Source: Sycobia sp. Sy_11 (Eukaryota > Arthropoda > Insecta > Hymenoptera > Epichrysomallidae). From it: 64,000 nucleotides of DNA. The notes below the pieces were generated by a model. It made no database searches, was not told the origin of the DNA, and saw only the letters and a list, made by a program, of their open reading frames with translations. Numbering within the stretch: the first letter of the stretch is position 1; every line of letters begins with the position of its first letter. This document shows positions 35,063-48,822 of the stretch, in pieces. The stretch spans positions 2,996,001-3,060,000 of the forward strand of contig JACCIC010000039.1 of assembly GCA_018907035.1 (NCBI GenBank), in the 5' to 3' direction. Both the position numbers and the translations under genes were made by a program.

Positions 35063-36711
35063 AGAGAAGGAGACAGGGACGGAGGGAGAGAGAGATGGCG
35101 ATCCACTCTATTTAATCACATGGAATATAATTATTTATGGATATTGTTCGCATTTCAATTTCATTATTAAAGAATATTATATGTCATTGGCAGGTTATAT
35201 ATATATTATATATAAGGAATTAAAAGGAAAGAATTTTTAAGGATCTCGGAAAGTCATATAGTTGGAGCGAAAAAGCTTTTTCTCTGTTTGCTCAAAATCG
35301 AAAGTGAAACTCTTCGAAAATATCGTATTGAAGTTTTAGAGCGAAATTCGAACGTGAATGTTTTCGCAGGCGCTTTCCTCGAAAGGAGAGCCGATTTTTT
35401 TTTTTTTTACTGCAGCCGTGTCCTGATAAAATCATAAGACACAATTCATTGTAAATAAAATTAGTTTTTATTGTCAGACAACTATTTTATTTTATGGCAA
35501 TTAGTTATTTAACCGTTATTTTGCAACAAAGAAAAGTTAATAAATCTTTTTCATTTCAAAACTTTTTTCCAAATTCCCGATTTAACCGTTGTCTTTGAGT
35601 TCCTTTGTCTCTCCGAGATGAAAAGAAAATAAACGGCGCGCTTTTTTTTCAAAATGATAAACATCTGATAATTATATGCGCTCGAGGTGTTGCAATTAAA
35701 TTAATTCAATGCACGTTAGACTAACATTTATAATCACAATATATATATATATACATATCGTTCCGAGAATCCATTTTATGCAAGAGTCAACCTGATAGGC
35801 CGTCTTGTACAAAATACGAGATTTCTCCGTATTTTTTCTAAAAATGAGAATACATTCGCGTATAACGTGTAATGGCGAATGCAAATGCGGAGTGTAATTT
35901 TTGCATCCACTCGGGGAGGGCCATCGCCTCCTCACACCGCCGCAAGTTATTATTCTCAATGCACGAAAGTGGAAAGAAGAAAGTGTTACGTTGAAATATT
36001 GAATTCGAATCTCGTCGAGCCTGAAACTGTGCTCGAGTCCCGATATCGGGGTCAAGGTCACTGATACAATAAAAGGCATTCCCACTCGCCTCTAAATAAA
36101 CTTTTACCACGGATATTGTCTATGAAAGATTGTTTAACGGATTTTTATAATCTTTAAAGATTCCATTTCTTATCCAATAATGATCTAACTTGCAATCTAA
36201 TAGCAGTCTGATAATAATTCGATTTGAAATCTAATAATTTATAACTGTTCGAAAAACAAATAATTATCACGCGAAATTCGTTCAAATATGTCGAATAAAT
36301 AGTTCTTTCAATATTACAACAAATTCAATAATTAGAACAATGACGTCGAATAAATCTTAGCTGAACAAAATTGTAAGGTACGTTTTTTGTTTTTCTTATC
36401 GAATCGAGTAAGCGCGTTTCAAATAGCTAAGACGTAAAATTATTTACAACGATATCGACTTAGTCTATAATATAATTCCTGTTTTAATGTTTATCGTTAT
36501 TATGTTGTACTTGACTTTACGTGAGTTTCTAATAGAAATAAAGACACGACTTAACCGAGTACTATTTACAATGATTACAATTAATTCTTAATTTATTGCC
36601 TAACAGTATGATTAATCGTATATGTTTAATTCTATCTGTCGTTACACTTCATCATTAACTACGAATGTTTGACTCACCGCAAGAAATTCTCACAGATTAC
36701 CTTGATATAAC

Positions 36712-36714
<3 letters not shown>

Positions 36715-36765
<51 letters not shown>
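36715..36765. repeat. (TA)n microsatellite
   Basis: About 25 units. Confidence 0.96.
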
Positions 36766-36768
<3 letters not shown>

Positions 36769-38091
36769 GTTATAGGCGAAATTACAATTTTGTAAAATAA
36801 TAAAAAGAAGAAAAAGGCGCGTACGGTTTAAAAAAAAAATAGAAGAGATTTCTCTCTTCCTGCGTATGGCAAAAACTCGTTTCACAGAAAAAAAAAGAAA
36901 AATGCCCAGTTACTAAAAAGAAAGAAAGAAAGAAAGAAAGAAAAAATTTAAATATCAGATGAAAACAATAAAATTGAAACCGGTTCGGAAGCCACAGAAT
37001 TCGAAGATCTAAGCCTATTATTCATAAATCCATATACGTGTGTTGCGGTAAAGAATATAACTGCTTTCACTTTTGAATACATACATACATACATACATGC
37101 ATACATACATATATACGATGAATAATAAAATAGAACATGAAATAAAATGTGAGTCAGATATTTTACCCTTTAGATTTAATTCATAGAATATTTTCTTCAT
37201 CCCGTACCGTAATAATATCCATCATGTCAGGTAATTAAAGGAGTATTAAATTTTATTTACTAACTTACATTCTTTTCATAAGAGTATTTTATTTACTTCC
37301 AGCATCATCAATATTAATGTATATTAAGTTTCAATTTTTTTGACGTTTAGCAATAAGGCTTACATTCTTACTCAGTTTTTTTGGTTCGTATTTTCATTTC
37401 TTTTTTTCAGAAATAATACCAGTGGCTGAAAAATCTATATAGATATTAATTTTTTTCATTTATATTTATTACTGCTTATCTTATTAAAATTTAATCGTAT
37501 TACGTAATCACAAAATCAAATGTATCATATCAATTCTGAAATACAAGAATTTATCTAATGAATAATATAAACGTTTTACTTACTTCGCTTGTTCGTGAAA
37601 GCCTTTTCTTCAGTTCTATCAGCAATCAGGTTCTTATTCTAGTGAAATATTCTCCAATTTTTTAATCGTAATTTATATTTATAAAACAATAAAATTAAAG
37701 TTATCTTTATAGTCTCGAAAATTAAATAAACCATTGATTCAACAAGATATTTATGCAAGATTTATATATATATATATACACGAAATAAGAATGACTTTAT
37801 TAATCGTTAGAAAAGCGTATAATTCTAATATAGCGTTAATGGATTGGAATATATTTTTATTTTAGTAAAATAATCCTCGACAATGAATCCGTAATGATAT
37901 CTGCAAGAAAATAATAAAAGGAAAAATGACGATATTGGGATAGCGAAATATAACAACCAATGAATTTCTGATTTCCACTTTTTATTTATAAGACTTGCAT
38001 TTGCACAATGGGGTATGGCGTAGAGTATAACGCTCGCCCCTTACAACAGCGAATAGCGCCGGCCGTATATAAAAATATAGATTTTGTAGGA

Positions 38092-38095
<4 letters not shown>

Positions 38096-38185
<90 letters not shown>
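38096..38185. repeat. (TA)n microsatellite, two phased blocks
   Basis: Two TA blocks (about 25 and 19 units) are joined by a single AA phase shift at about 38146. This is the longest TA stretch in the window. Confidence 0.97.
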
Positions 38186-38187
<2 letters not shown>

Positions 38188-38466
38188 TGTTCTTATAGAT
38201 CGTTGCGAAACAGGACAGTATATAACAATTGGCGAATATCTGCACGATAGCTCATCTATGATAACATCAATCTTCAGCTTTATAAAATTTGAATATGCAC
38301 AAAATAGATTTTACTTTCGTTCTTATTATCGATTCTTTCGGCGCGATTTTCATAATAATAATAAAAAATAGTAATAATATTATTATTAATAATAATAGCA
38401 ATAATAATCTCAATTTATCGCATGATCTAATGCAATGGCGCATAGGACGAAATTATACATATACAA

Positions 38467-38469
<3 letters not shown>

Positions 38470-38515
<46 letters not shown>
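38470..38515. repeat. (TA)n microsatellite
   Basis: About 23 units. Confidence 0.96.
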
Positions 38516-38516
<1 letters not shown>

Positions 38517-38861
38517 TTACGCACAGGGTGTCGTTATATCTTTTTTCCAATTTCTCTATTCCCAAATTCTCATTCGATCCTAAAGTATACAGTACTACGG
38601 ATATGATTCTGCAATGAACGTGGAAGACAGGATTTTCGTTTATCTTAAAGAACAAAAAAAGCGGTTGGAAATTTTTTAATTGTAGTATTAAATAGAAAAA
38701 ATTATATTTTTTTTATACAAATCTTTATCTAAAAAAATACATCGTCGATGTTTTTTACTGCAGTTACAAAAATTTCGGAGCACCTTTTTTGGCACTGAGA
38801 GGGGGAAAAGAACGAAAATGCATAACGATTGCTTTCTACGGAAGATGTTATATAGTGCGTG

Positions 38862-38867
<6 letters not shown>

Positions 38868-38913
<46 letters not shown>

Positions 38914-38914
38914 G
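38868..38914. repeat. (TA)n microsatellite
   Basis: About 20 units with a terminal TTATATA imperfection. Confidence 0.95.
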
Positions 38915-39469
38915 GTTATTCGATGAGCTAAAGGAAAAAAGTAAATGCAGCTCCCTTCCTTCATAACACAAGAACGCAATCGTAGATCCGTTTTTTCTCA
39001 CTCAGCGCCTACAAAAAATCGGTCTCTTTCCTCGATTCACTATATAGTCAGTGGTTATACATATAATATATATTTTTATAAATTTTCTCGTATACAATTT
39101 CTGGTGTAGATTCGTTACAAAACAATTTTCGTTTATTCCGTACGGTAAGAAAGAAATCGTTATATCGTTCATTTAGTGTAGACGAAGTCGCATGTACGTC
39201 TAATAAGTTCAACATTTTCATCTAATTTGGTCCTTTTGTAATTTGTAGATCTCATATATATATATATACTTCAAATATCATCAGAAAGCTCTTAATTCAA
39301 AGGCCACTTTATATAAATCTTTATATATATCTATATACACAAAGCTTAAATCATTTTAATATTTTTACTTTTATTAACAATGTTACAATTTTATCTTTCC
39401 AAAATTGGAAGAAAAGAAGTCCGCGGGTAAGGAGATTCTAAGAAAGTTGGATTTAAATAAATAATTACA

Positions 39470-39473
<4 letters not shown>

Positions 39474-39520
<47 letters not shown>
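39474..39520. repeat. (TA)n microsatellite
   Basis: About 23 units. Confidence 0.96.
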
Positions 39521-39521
<1 letters not shown>

Positions 39522-39878
39522 CGTAGACATAACGTATAAGGATCGACACGACTATTTACAAGCGAGTATATATCAGTACGGTGTATTAAGTATAGTCTTA
39601 CATTTTAGAGGCACAATCGTATACAGATTCTGTCTTTTTCGATTATTTAAAAGAAACAAATGTTTTTTTTAAATAATACACGTATATAGTTTCTTAATTA
39701 TAAAGTATCGTTGTAATTATAAGATAAGAAAAATCTCGGTCACCTTGAAAATTAAAAAGAAACCGAATGACCGATCGAAAAGGTTATATACTTATGTGGT
39801 TCTGTACAAAATCCGACAGCAGATAAAATTAATTATGCATCACGAGCGATAATATAATTTAATATGAACGTTGCCCAC

Positions 39879-39880
<2 letters not shown>

Positions 39881-39928
<48 letters not shown>
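39881..39928. repeat. (TA)n microsatellite
   Basis: About 24 units. Confidence 0.96.
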
Positions 39929-39931
<3 letters not shown>

Positions 39932-41245
39932 CGTTCGTATATTCGATGCTAATGATACAGAACAGCAAGATTTCAGACCCAACGAATGCAGATAGTATTA
40001 TTTCAAATTATTATTTTTTTTCTTCCGTTTCCCGAAGTTGATTTTGCTATTTCCATTGAAAATTCACCGTTCGTCCTTTATCAATTGCGACAGATCGATG
40101 AATTTACATATTTAAAAGAGAATTTAATTAATAGATTTAGAATTTTCTAGATTGTATCTATCTTAAATCGTCTTTTTGTATTTTTATAACAGTGTTTGTA
40201 CTAAATTTTTTTTATCGTCAATGGACAATAATTTTCCAGAAACAATCAATTATTTGAATGTAAGTTTCGAAAAACCGTATCAGTTGAAAAAGCAGTTAAA
40301 CGATTAATGAGAAAAGACCGGATAAAGGAAGAAAATTGTAATTTTTTTCTTGTTTCATACATCAGGACGTGAATAAATTTTTACACCGAGTTAAATTAAA
40401 CTTTGATTCGGGCCCGCCCGCTGAGTCTGAGCAAACCTTCCCTCGCGGGCTACTTGTGCGCAAACAATAACGTCGACTAGCATGTTTCTTTTTAATACGA
40501 GGCGAGCAAGGAAGATAATTCACAACAGAGAATAATTATTATTCAGCTGAGTATCATTACGCTTATTATATTAAAAATTAAACAATTTTCTAATTAGCTT
40601 GCGCGGGATTTTTCAGAAGTTTATACAGAGTGGCCATTTGACCGATAATCCTTTGGCGGGTGGATCGTCGATGCTTAAGCCCTACACTGGTAGAGTGTTT
40701 AGAGAAAGTAAGGGTCGAACCGTTCGCTTTATTTACATTTTATGGTACATACGGGGCTGGATCAAAGTAGCTTTAATAATTATACAATAGAATTTTTCAA
40801 AAATAGACTTAGGTGACAAGTATCGTCGCTTGAGTATTTCCGGGAGGTGGGAGGAGCATACAGGGTGACATTGCATTATTTTCGCCGAGAGCTCGCGACT
40901 GGTCTGCTTGCAGGTTTAAAAATGGTAAATGAGTATATTAGCTTTGTTGAGCTTTCTTTGTTTTCTGGCGACTTAATAGAACGCTTTTTTGCTCGCTATA
41001 ATATTCAATAGAACAATAAAGATTCTAAAATATCGAGACTGCTGGGGGACGAGAGCGATACGTGTGCAGTATAAACATAGAGGAATGAAACGTATAACAT
41101 ATGGAATTTTTCAAAATGTACAAAAGTTTTAGATATCTATAAATATATACATCATGAATTTCAGCCTGCGCGAGTCTTTGCTTTAATTCTACATAATTTC
41201 TTACAAGTTAGTCGTTCACGGAACATACAAAATTTAATATATCAT

Positions 41246-41248
<3 letters not shown>

Positions 41249-41292
<44 letters not shown>
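41249..41292. repeat. (TA)n microsatellite
   Basis: About 22 units. Confidence 0.96.
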
Positions 41293-41293
<1 letters not shown>

Positions 41294-41350
41294 TTTTATC
41301 ATGGGTACGAAAATCATCGATCCCGCCAGGTTCCGAGCGCTCTCGGTAGA

Positions 41351-41668
41351 AAACATTATCCACCGTTTATTCTTTCATGATATCTTGACGAGGTGGAAAT
41401 AAAGAAAACGTAATTTTCCATTGAGCTTTCGCCGCGTTCCTTCGTTCCTCCGAAAATTTAACAAACATTTAACAATATTGCAAAAGAACAAATACAAAAA
41501 TGGTGGGAAGCTCTCGAGATTGACGGGATCAATAAGTGCGTGATTGAGCAAAACTCGGTCTGACTCAATATATAATTGTGTTTGTTTTTTTATTATTATT
41601 TTGTATTTTCTTTAACAATAAAGCTTAATGATAAAAAAATAAATAAAACGCAGAGCAGCGAGGAGGGA

Positions 41669-41699
<31 letters not shown>

Positions 41700-42525
41700 T
41701 AGAGAGAGACAGAGTAAAAGAGTTAGGGAGTGAGAGCGAGAGATTCGGAACGTACCTCCTGAATGATTTATGGCATCGATCAATTTTCTCTGCTATCTGG
41801 GAATCGCTCGATCGTCCCCTCACCTGGTCCAGGAAATAATTGGAAGAAAATATAGATAAATGAGTTCAAAGAGGCGCGTATATCTATAGGGCATATATAT
41901 ACACAGTACGTTCGACGGACCAGCCGCGTGCATCGACGCCATCATCTCGCGAATGACTCGAGCACGCGTTGGGTCCACCTCTCTGCCTCTTCTGTACAAA
42001 TGTGTACGGATAATATCCGTGCCGGTCGGGGGGGACAGCCTAGCCGACTGCATTCGAGCGCGCTCGGACGATCGCGCCCCACCTAGCGTGGACGGCGGGC
42101 GAGCTGCGGCGTTCGAATATTATCCGCCCGCGTGTCGGTTGTGCTGAGGATACGTTATCGGCCAAGCCGCGTCCTGCTCGAATCACAATGATCAGTCTGG
42201 CATGGAGCGCGCGTTGATTCGCTTATGGAACTCTTATTGCTCGTCCTTTGAACGTGCGAGGGAGAGAGAGAGAGTGCGAGAGAGGAGAGAGAGAGGGGGG
42301 GGGAAGAGCGACGGGGCTTTATTAATCCCACGTTGGTCGCGAGCATTCGCAGCGGCGTATCCCACCCTGCGCATTTGGAGCTCGGGCCACGGGCGCGAGA
42401 AACCACCTTGGGACTCGTATCGTAAACGAGATCGCCCTCGTCCACCCGCCCCGCCATCGCGCACGTCTCCTCGGTTGTATAACATGGGCCACGCGGGCGC
42501 GAGCGCCTCCACCCGCCCTCCCTCC
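41351..42525 (-). other. 3' UTR and downstream flank of the Ets98B orthologue
   Basis: This CpG-rich DNA lies directly downstream of the ETS stop codon (minus strand). It has (GA)n arrays at 41670-41709 and imperfectly at 42258-42296. A minus-strand AATAAA at 42318-42323 could end a 3' UTR of about 200 bases. The part beyond 42300 is probably intergenic. Confidence 0.5.
42318..42323 (-). terminator. Candidate polyadenylation signal of the Ets98B orthologue
   Basis: AATAAA on the minus strand, about 205 bases after the TGA stop. A longer 3' UTR using a more distal signal is equally possible. Confidence 0.4.
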
Positions 42526-42896
42526 TCACAGGCAGTACGGATGGCAGAACTGATAGACGAGCCTCTGGCTGCGCTCCGTCTTCTTCATGATGCCCTTCTT
42601 GTAGTACTGCCTGATGCTGCGGCTGAGCTTGTCGTAATTCATGGCCGGCCGATTCTTGCGCTTGCCCCAGAGCCGCGCCACCCTTACCGAGTCCTCGATC
42701 TTGAAGACGCCCTTGGCCCGATCCAGCCAGCGTATGCAGGATCCGTGGACGGTGGGGCTCTGGAGCAGCTCCTTGAGGAATTGCCAGAGATGAATGTGGG
42801 ACGAGCCGCCGCCGCCGCTGGCGCCGTTACGGATTTTGCCGGGGGTGGATGGGGTGCCGGCCGCGGTCGGTGCCACCACCTCCTCGTCGTCGTCGT
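42526..42896 (-). CDS. Ets98B: Ets98B last exon: ETS DNA-binding domain
   Basis: The acceptor CTGTTTCAG is followed by AC at 42896, completing a split Asp codon. An acidic DDDEE start and a Gly-rich linker precede the whole ETS domain in one exon (HIHLWQFL to YQFCHPYCL). The TGA is at 42526-42528. The domain lies flush with the C-terminus, as in PDEF-class proteins. The antisense strand is also open here, but the conserved ETS residues identify the coding strand. Confidence 0.96.
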
Positions 42897-44374
42897 CTGA
42901 AACAGAGGAGCGGAGAATGGGGATGGTTGAAGTAAGAGCGCGAACTGATGCAAGATTTATAATCCAGTTTATTGAAAGGGGATGGGTGTAATTAGTGTTG
43001 TCGACGACTTCCTTGGAAGTCTCGTGTATGTTTCTGTAGTATCGAATTTTCGGGGTTCTGGCAGCATTCACATTGACAATATTAAAAATACATTCCAATA
43101 TCAAACGTAGACGTATCATTTAGAACAAAGCATTCGACTTCCAAACTTGCCGGGCGGATGTACTTAAGCCGCGGTAAATCACCAGGTGAAAGCCAAACCA
43201 TCAGACAATGCTATTCACATTTTGCGCGTTGCATTGGCGTTTCTCGCTGGATGAAAACTATTTATTAAATTAGATATCGAGTTTTGACAGGTTAGCGAAC
43301 TGTATAGTTAGCATCGTTCTTGTTGAAATACAACAGAATTGAGATGGAAATGCTGGTCTGAGTTTTTGCGGGATAACCATTATTTAATGAAATAAAAACC
43401 TGTCGAATTTATCGACTGCCAAGACTAGATAATTGTATGGATTGAAAGAATTATGTTACTCTCTTTAATATATTATTAATATGATATAAGCGAGGTATTT
43501 CGATATCAATTATGAAATTGTATTGTAGATATGGAAAGCGTCTCACATGAATTTACCTCGATTCTGTTAAGAGCAATACAAATAGAGAAAACTGTGGTTT
43601 AAAATCATGATCTTTTCCATTATTTTTGGATTCCATTTAATTGGTTTTTAAATGATGTACCGATCGATTGCATGTATTTAAAACAAGATTGTTTCTTGTC
43701 AATGAGATATTTAGATGTAGAGATGCAGTAAAAGTAGAAATGTAAATTACATTAAAAGTATTATTGTCGATATATATTCTCGATACATTAACAGTATACA
43801 GGAAAACTGAGCGAAAATAGAAATAAATACTTATGAAGCTCTGTCTATGTAGTGTGACGGTGAAGACGACATACTATTCATTATTGTCATCTTTGGCACA
43901 ATTGCAGAAAAATCGCATGTGTATTTTAATTTATAATGTTCAGGATTGAGGACTTCATAATTCATAATCAAGAACCTCATAATCTCGAATTACCGCTAAA
44001 AAACTTTTGACCAAGATCAAATATCTATAAATTGAGAAGATCCTTACCATCCGAAAAGTCGACGTTGGACGAGTCCTTGACGCTACCGGGGGCGCTGCTC
44101 GCGATCGACGCTGGCGAGCCGCCGCCGCCGCCGCCGCCGCTGCCGGTGTTGCTCGGCGAGTGTACGACGCTGGACGGTGTCCAGGAGGCGCCGAGGCCAT
44201 TATTCCTGGGCGATTCCTCGACCGCTGCCTTCCAAATTTCCAGCTGAGCGTGGAGCATACTGCCGCACTGTGAACACACGCGAGCGGAGAGCAAAGGTAT
44301 TTTTTAATGATGCCATTTCGATTGGAAAAAATTAAAGCTGTCTTTATTATATCGAAATATATACTGCAGTTTTA

Positions 44375-44427
<53 letters not shown>

Positions 44428-44641
44428 AAATCAATTACGGCAGCTCCGGTGGGAACGTTTAATACATTGAGAAGAAAACAAGATCAGAGAATGAAGGAAC
44501 AAATTGATATCTGTGCATCGTTGCATTATCGTATTCGTAACTATAAAAATTAGTTACGCTTATATATAAGATTTTATGGTGCGTCGATTAGTTTTCTATT
44601 TGGTAATACAATTTTTAATTAATGGTTCGGCTTGTTATGGG

Positions 44642-44689
<48 letters not shown>

Positions 44690-47600
44690 TACATGACTTT
44701 TTATTAGCTAAGCTTCCATAAATTTCTTCACTTCAATGCCATAATTTTGTCACAATACGCACGCGTGTTTCTATGACCCGCCAGCGTCATTATAGAATTG
44801 TGAAAACGATATCGATCAGCTCTTTGTGTATTATGCATGTATGTATATACATAGACATATACATGTTATATATGAAGTTATTAAGTGCTCATACCATGGA
44901 CAAACTATAAAGGTATCATAACTGCAGATGTCGGCATTCGCTTTATAATATAGTCAATATGTAGGAAAAAATCGTTCGGTGTTGTAAGAATGGATTCATT
45001 TCGAGTATATGCATGTATATATATACATGCATATACCCGCATATACCCCCCAGCAAATGCAGGGACTCTCACCTGCATGACTAGTGCACGTATTGCACTA
45101 TATTAATACATATTAACTAGTAATGAATGTCTCTGTTTCTCTCTCTCTCTCTTTCTCTCTTATACACGCACTGATCGAATAAATAAACAACGCGGCGGGC
45201 AGAAGTATGTTTGGTCTTTGCTCTTGCAACTTTTTCGCAGTTCCTGCAGCGTCAGGGGTGACTGGGAAAAAGCCAAGGGGACGCGCTAAAAGAATGCCTC
45301 TGAGACAGTGAGTAGGTTAGAGCGAACGAGTGTGATTGAGAGAGAAAGAGAAGGGGGCGAAGGGGGGGGTGCGAGAAGAGAAAAACCCAGGGTGTATAAG
45401 ATAGAGAGACGTATGGAGGAAAAAAAACAGCGAAACCCCCGGCTAGTTAATCGGCTCGTGAAATCTGAGGCGGAAGCCTTTTCATCGACGTCCCTCCTCG
45501 ATCTTCGTCACGGGTCCGTACCTTGGTTCCCTCTTTCTCACCCCCTCCCCCTCCCCCCACTCCCTCTTGGAAGTTCCGCGAAATTTCTGCGGGGCGAGAT
45601 AAACGACGGATCGGCCGTCGAAATCCATAGCCGCGGGCGCGAGTTCGCGCTCGTTGATGAGACGGAACGGGAGAGCGAGGGGGCGGCGGAGAGGGCCGGG
45701 GGAGTCCGATAGACCGATCAACGGTAACCCATTCTCACAGTCGCGTCGCGCTGTCGTACGCGCGGCGTTTTCTTTTTGTTGTTGTTGTTGTCGTTGTCGT
45801 TCGTTTGTTTTCATTATTTATTTATTTATTTTTTTTTTGGTTTTTAACCCTCAGACGCGCGATTCCGAGTCGAATCGCTCGATGGCGATGCGCGTCTCTT
45901 CGTGTCGGTGACAATGGCGAAATTATCGCGTTAAAGCATAATTTAATGTTATATCGTGCATTTTATTCAAATACTTGCCTTTATGCGAACTTCGTAACCA
46001 CGCGAATTAAAGCCGACGCGAGACTTACTACTGATTTCGTTAATTTCCCTTCGAATTTTCTCATGAACACCTGATCCAGATTAGGAGGTGTCGTAAATGT
46101 AATTGATGGAAAACGAGTCTCTAGGTCAGGATTGTCGAGCACGTCGGTCGATTATTTTTTTTTTCTTCAAATTCATGCAGTTAGTTGCGCATGTTTGTCA
46201 TATATGGCGATGGGAAAAAATCTGTATTTGGTCAAGGAAGCAATATTAAGTCTGTTATAAATACTTTAGGGTTTTTATTTGAGATTCTAGGGGGGGGGAG
46301 GTTGATTATAGCAAGAAGACTCTGACTATCATTAAAATTTTATATTATATTAGTAAGTTAAAAAAAAAACTGGAAGAACGATAAAAGGATTTGAATCAGT
46401 GGATTTATATCATTACGGTGTCAGTTATATCAGTCGAAGGACGATATCGCTATCAATGAATACAGCGTGTGAAATATTTTATAAATATTATATATAAAAC
46501 TTTTTAACTTTTTAACTAAAATACAATGAGAGATTAACATATCGAATTTGATAGGTTTCAGACTTATTTAAATCTAATTGAAGTTTAAAGCTATACTAGG
46601 AAGTGCCAATACAATTCGCTTTGTTTCCATCAAAATAAATATATTTCATAATAATATCCACAACTTTCAGATCCTTTGAGTTATTGATTACATTGGAATC
46701 GTACTGTGAGTGTACGCATATTTAATTTTGTAACGTACTTCATATTATAGCTTCCAATCGAATGGATTTCAATTGGTCTTCAATCGCAGAATTTGTAGGC
46801 AATCATGTCTACTGAGCGTAGGACAGATAAGTTTTATATCGATGATTAATAACATAATTTAAGGTTTTTTATTTTTTTATTTTCTAATGTAAAGGCGATT
46901 TCTCCTATTAAGTTGGCATGTAATGCTGCTTGATTATAATGCTGTTTGGTATGCTGTTTTCTGTAATTCACGTAACTTTTTTTCACGCATGTAAAATATT
47001 TCCAAATGAAATAACTGATTAAAATCCATTTATTCGTCTGACCTCTGTTACGTTATTCTGTTTAGAAAAATTCCCATGTTTTCCATGTATTACGGCGTTT
47101 GGGGGGAAAGTTGATTTGCGGATCATCGGAATAAATTTTTGACTCGTTGTATTCAAAATTCTCATTAGTCAACGGTGTCTTTATTTCAGATTTCCATTAG
47201 TGATTGGGAAATGAAGTTGGACGAAAGGAAAAAACAAAAAGGAAACACATCTAAATGGATTTTTCGAATTTATCAGATGAGAATTCGGGTCAGGATTAAT
47301 GGGAAATTAGAGCCAGATGCATTGACGTAGATAGTTTTCATAACGATTTACTTTTACCGATCTATTACTCGAGATCGAATCGTAATGGAGAGCTCAAGAA
47401 TTTTTTCTTGGGCAACTCAAACACTTTTTCACAGTGTAATAAAGTTAATGCGTAGGCGGAGGGGGGGTAGACTTTCAAATAAATAAATTACAATAATTCA
47501 CCCCTCCCGCCATCCCGCCCGAGCTGTAAAGCCCAATCGAGCTTTTTGACGGACGGCGCCGTTAACTCGTTAACAAATTTTAAAATTTACGGCTAACAAA

Positions 47601-47788
47601 CGTTCCTTTCTGCCGGCTAAAATGTTTGACGCAAACGAGAAAAAAAAGGAATAACAAGAGAAAAAAAATTAACTGTCAAATATGTTACCCAATGCAAATA
47701 TATAATAAAATATATAGGAAACATTTTGCTTTTGCCGATCGCAACGTATAGTCGTATAGAATTTCAAACTGAACGTTCGCTTGTGCAC

Positions 47789-47846
<58 letters not shown>

Positions 47847-48007
47847 GTGCGTGTATGGCATAGACAATCTCTAAGCCTCCCCCCCGTATAAAGGATAAAA
47901 TTTATCCATCCATAAATCTACTTTTACATTTTGACAAAACCGAGCGCGTTCTTTATTGCGTCGTCTTTCGTCCGTATGGAAAATACTAATGGCACACAGA
48001 TATATGT

Positions 48008-48057
<50 letters not shown>

Positions 48058-48168
48058 TAATAACTATTTTTTCCCGCGCGCATTTTTCCCAGTGAGTTGT
48101 TTACATGGATACGTGGTCCAAGCTGCGGCGTCGATGGGGGAGATCGCGCATATATATATATATTTATG

Positions 48169-48224
<56 letters not shown>

Positions 48225-48524
48225 AAGATTTTTCTCTTCTTTCCTCGGAAAGCAGCGCGGCAGCCATCTAGCAAATCAATGAACCTATAATAGGTCAATC
48301 GACTTTAAAGAGCGCTCTCGAACTCTCGCGGCGCGCGGCTGGTTTGGCACGGATGAAAACAAAAAACAGCGACGTCGACGACGAAAACAAAAAGGGTAAA
48401 AAAAGGCGACGAACGAGGAGGAAAATACGGCCGTGCGGAACTTTTGTGCGAGCCGATGACGCGCACTGCTTTCGGAACGAGCTCGCGTGCTGCACGGCCG
48501 AGTGACATATGGAGGAAGCGACAG

Positions 48525-48561
<37 letters not shown>

Positions 48562-48759
48562 AGAGGAGAGGGCGACTAGGTAAATAAGTGCACGCGCGCG
48601 CGTGCGCGCAAATACCGATAGGATTTCCCGATCGCCGCCTATAATACGACAGCGTATTTATATATACAAGAGAAAGCAGCAGTCGCTGCCGCCGCAGCGC
48701 GCGTCGTCTCCAACTGACCCACTTCCGTCGTCTCGCGTGCGCACGCCCGCGTCGCTTAC

Positions 48760-48822
<63 letters not shown>

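Larger units (their letters stand above)
33641..35130. other. Non-coding block with diverged tandem repeat and paired CT/GA arrays
   Basis: It contains the diverged tandem repeat at 34093-34305, (CT)n at 34521-34575, (TA)n at 34711-34748 and 34903-34942, and (GA)n at 35019-35060. No gene is recognised. Confidence 0.5.
35131..41350. other. AT-rich intergenic DNA dense in (TA)n arrays
   Basis: No gene is recognised in 6.2 kb. It carries seven long TA arrays, an (AAAG)n at 36916-36945 and a (CATA)n at 37079-37111. A GC-richer patch lies at 40410-40510. The 63-codon frame at 40599-40790 has no recognisable domain. Confidence 0.5.

Noticed and set aside
38008..38250. Tyr-Ile repeat frames over (TA)n arrays, here and at many other sites
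   Set aside because: Pure translations of dinucleotide repeats. Both strands give the same peptide.
42202..42900. 232-codon plus-strand open frame
   Set aside because: It is antisense to the last Ets98B exon. The minus strand carries the unmistakable ETS domain with matching splice site and stop.
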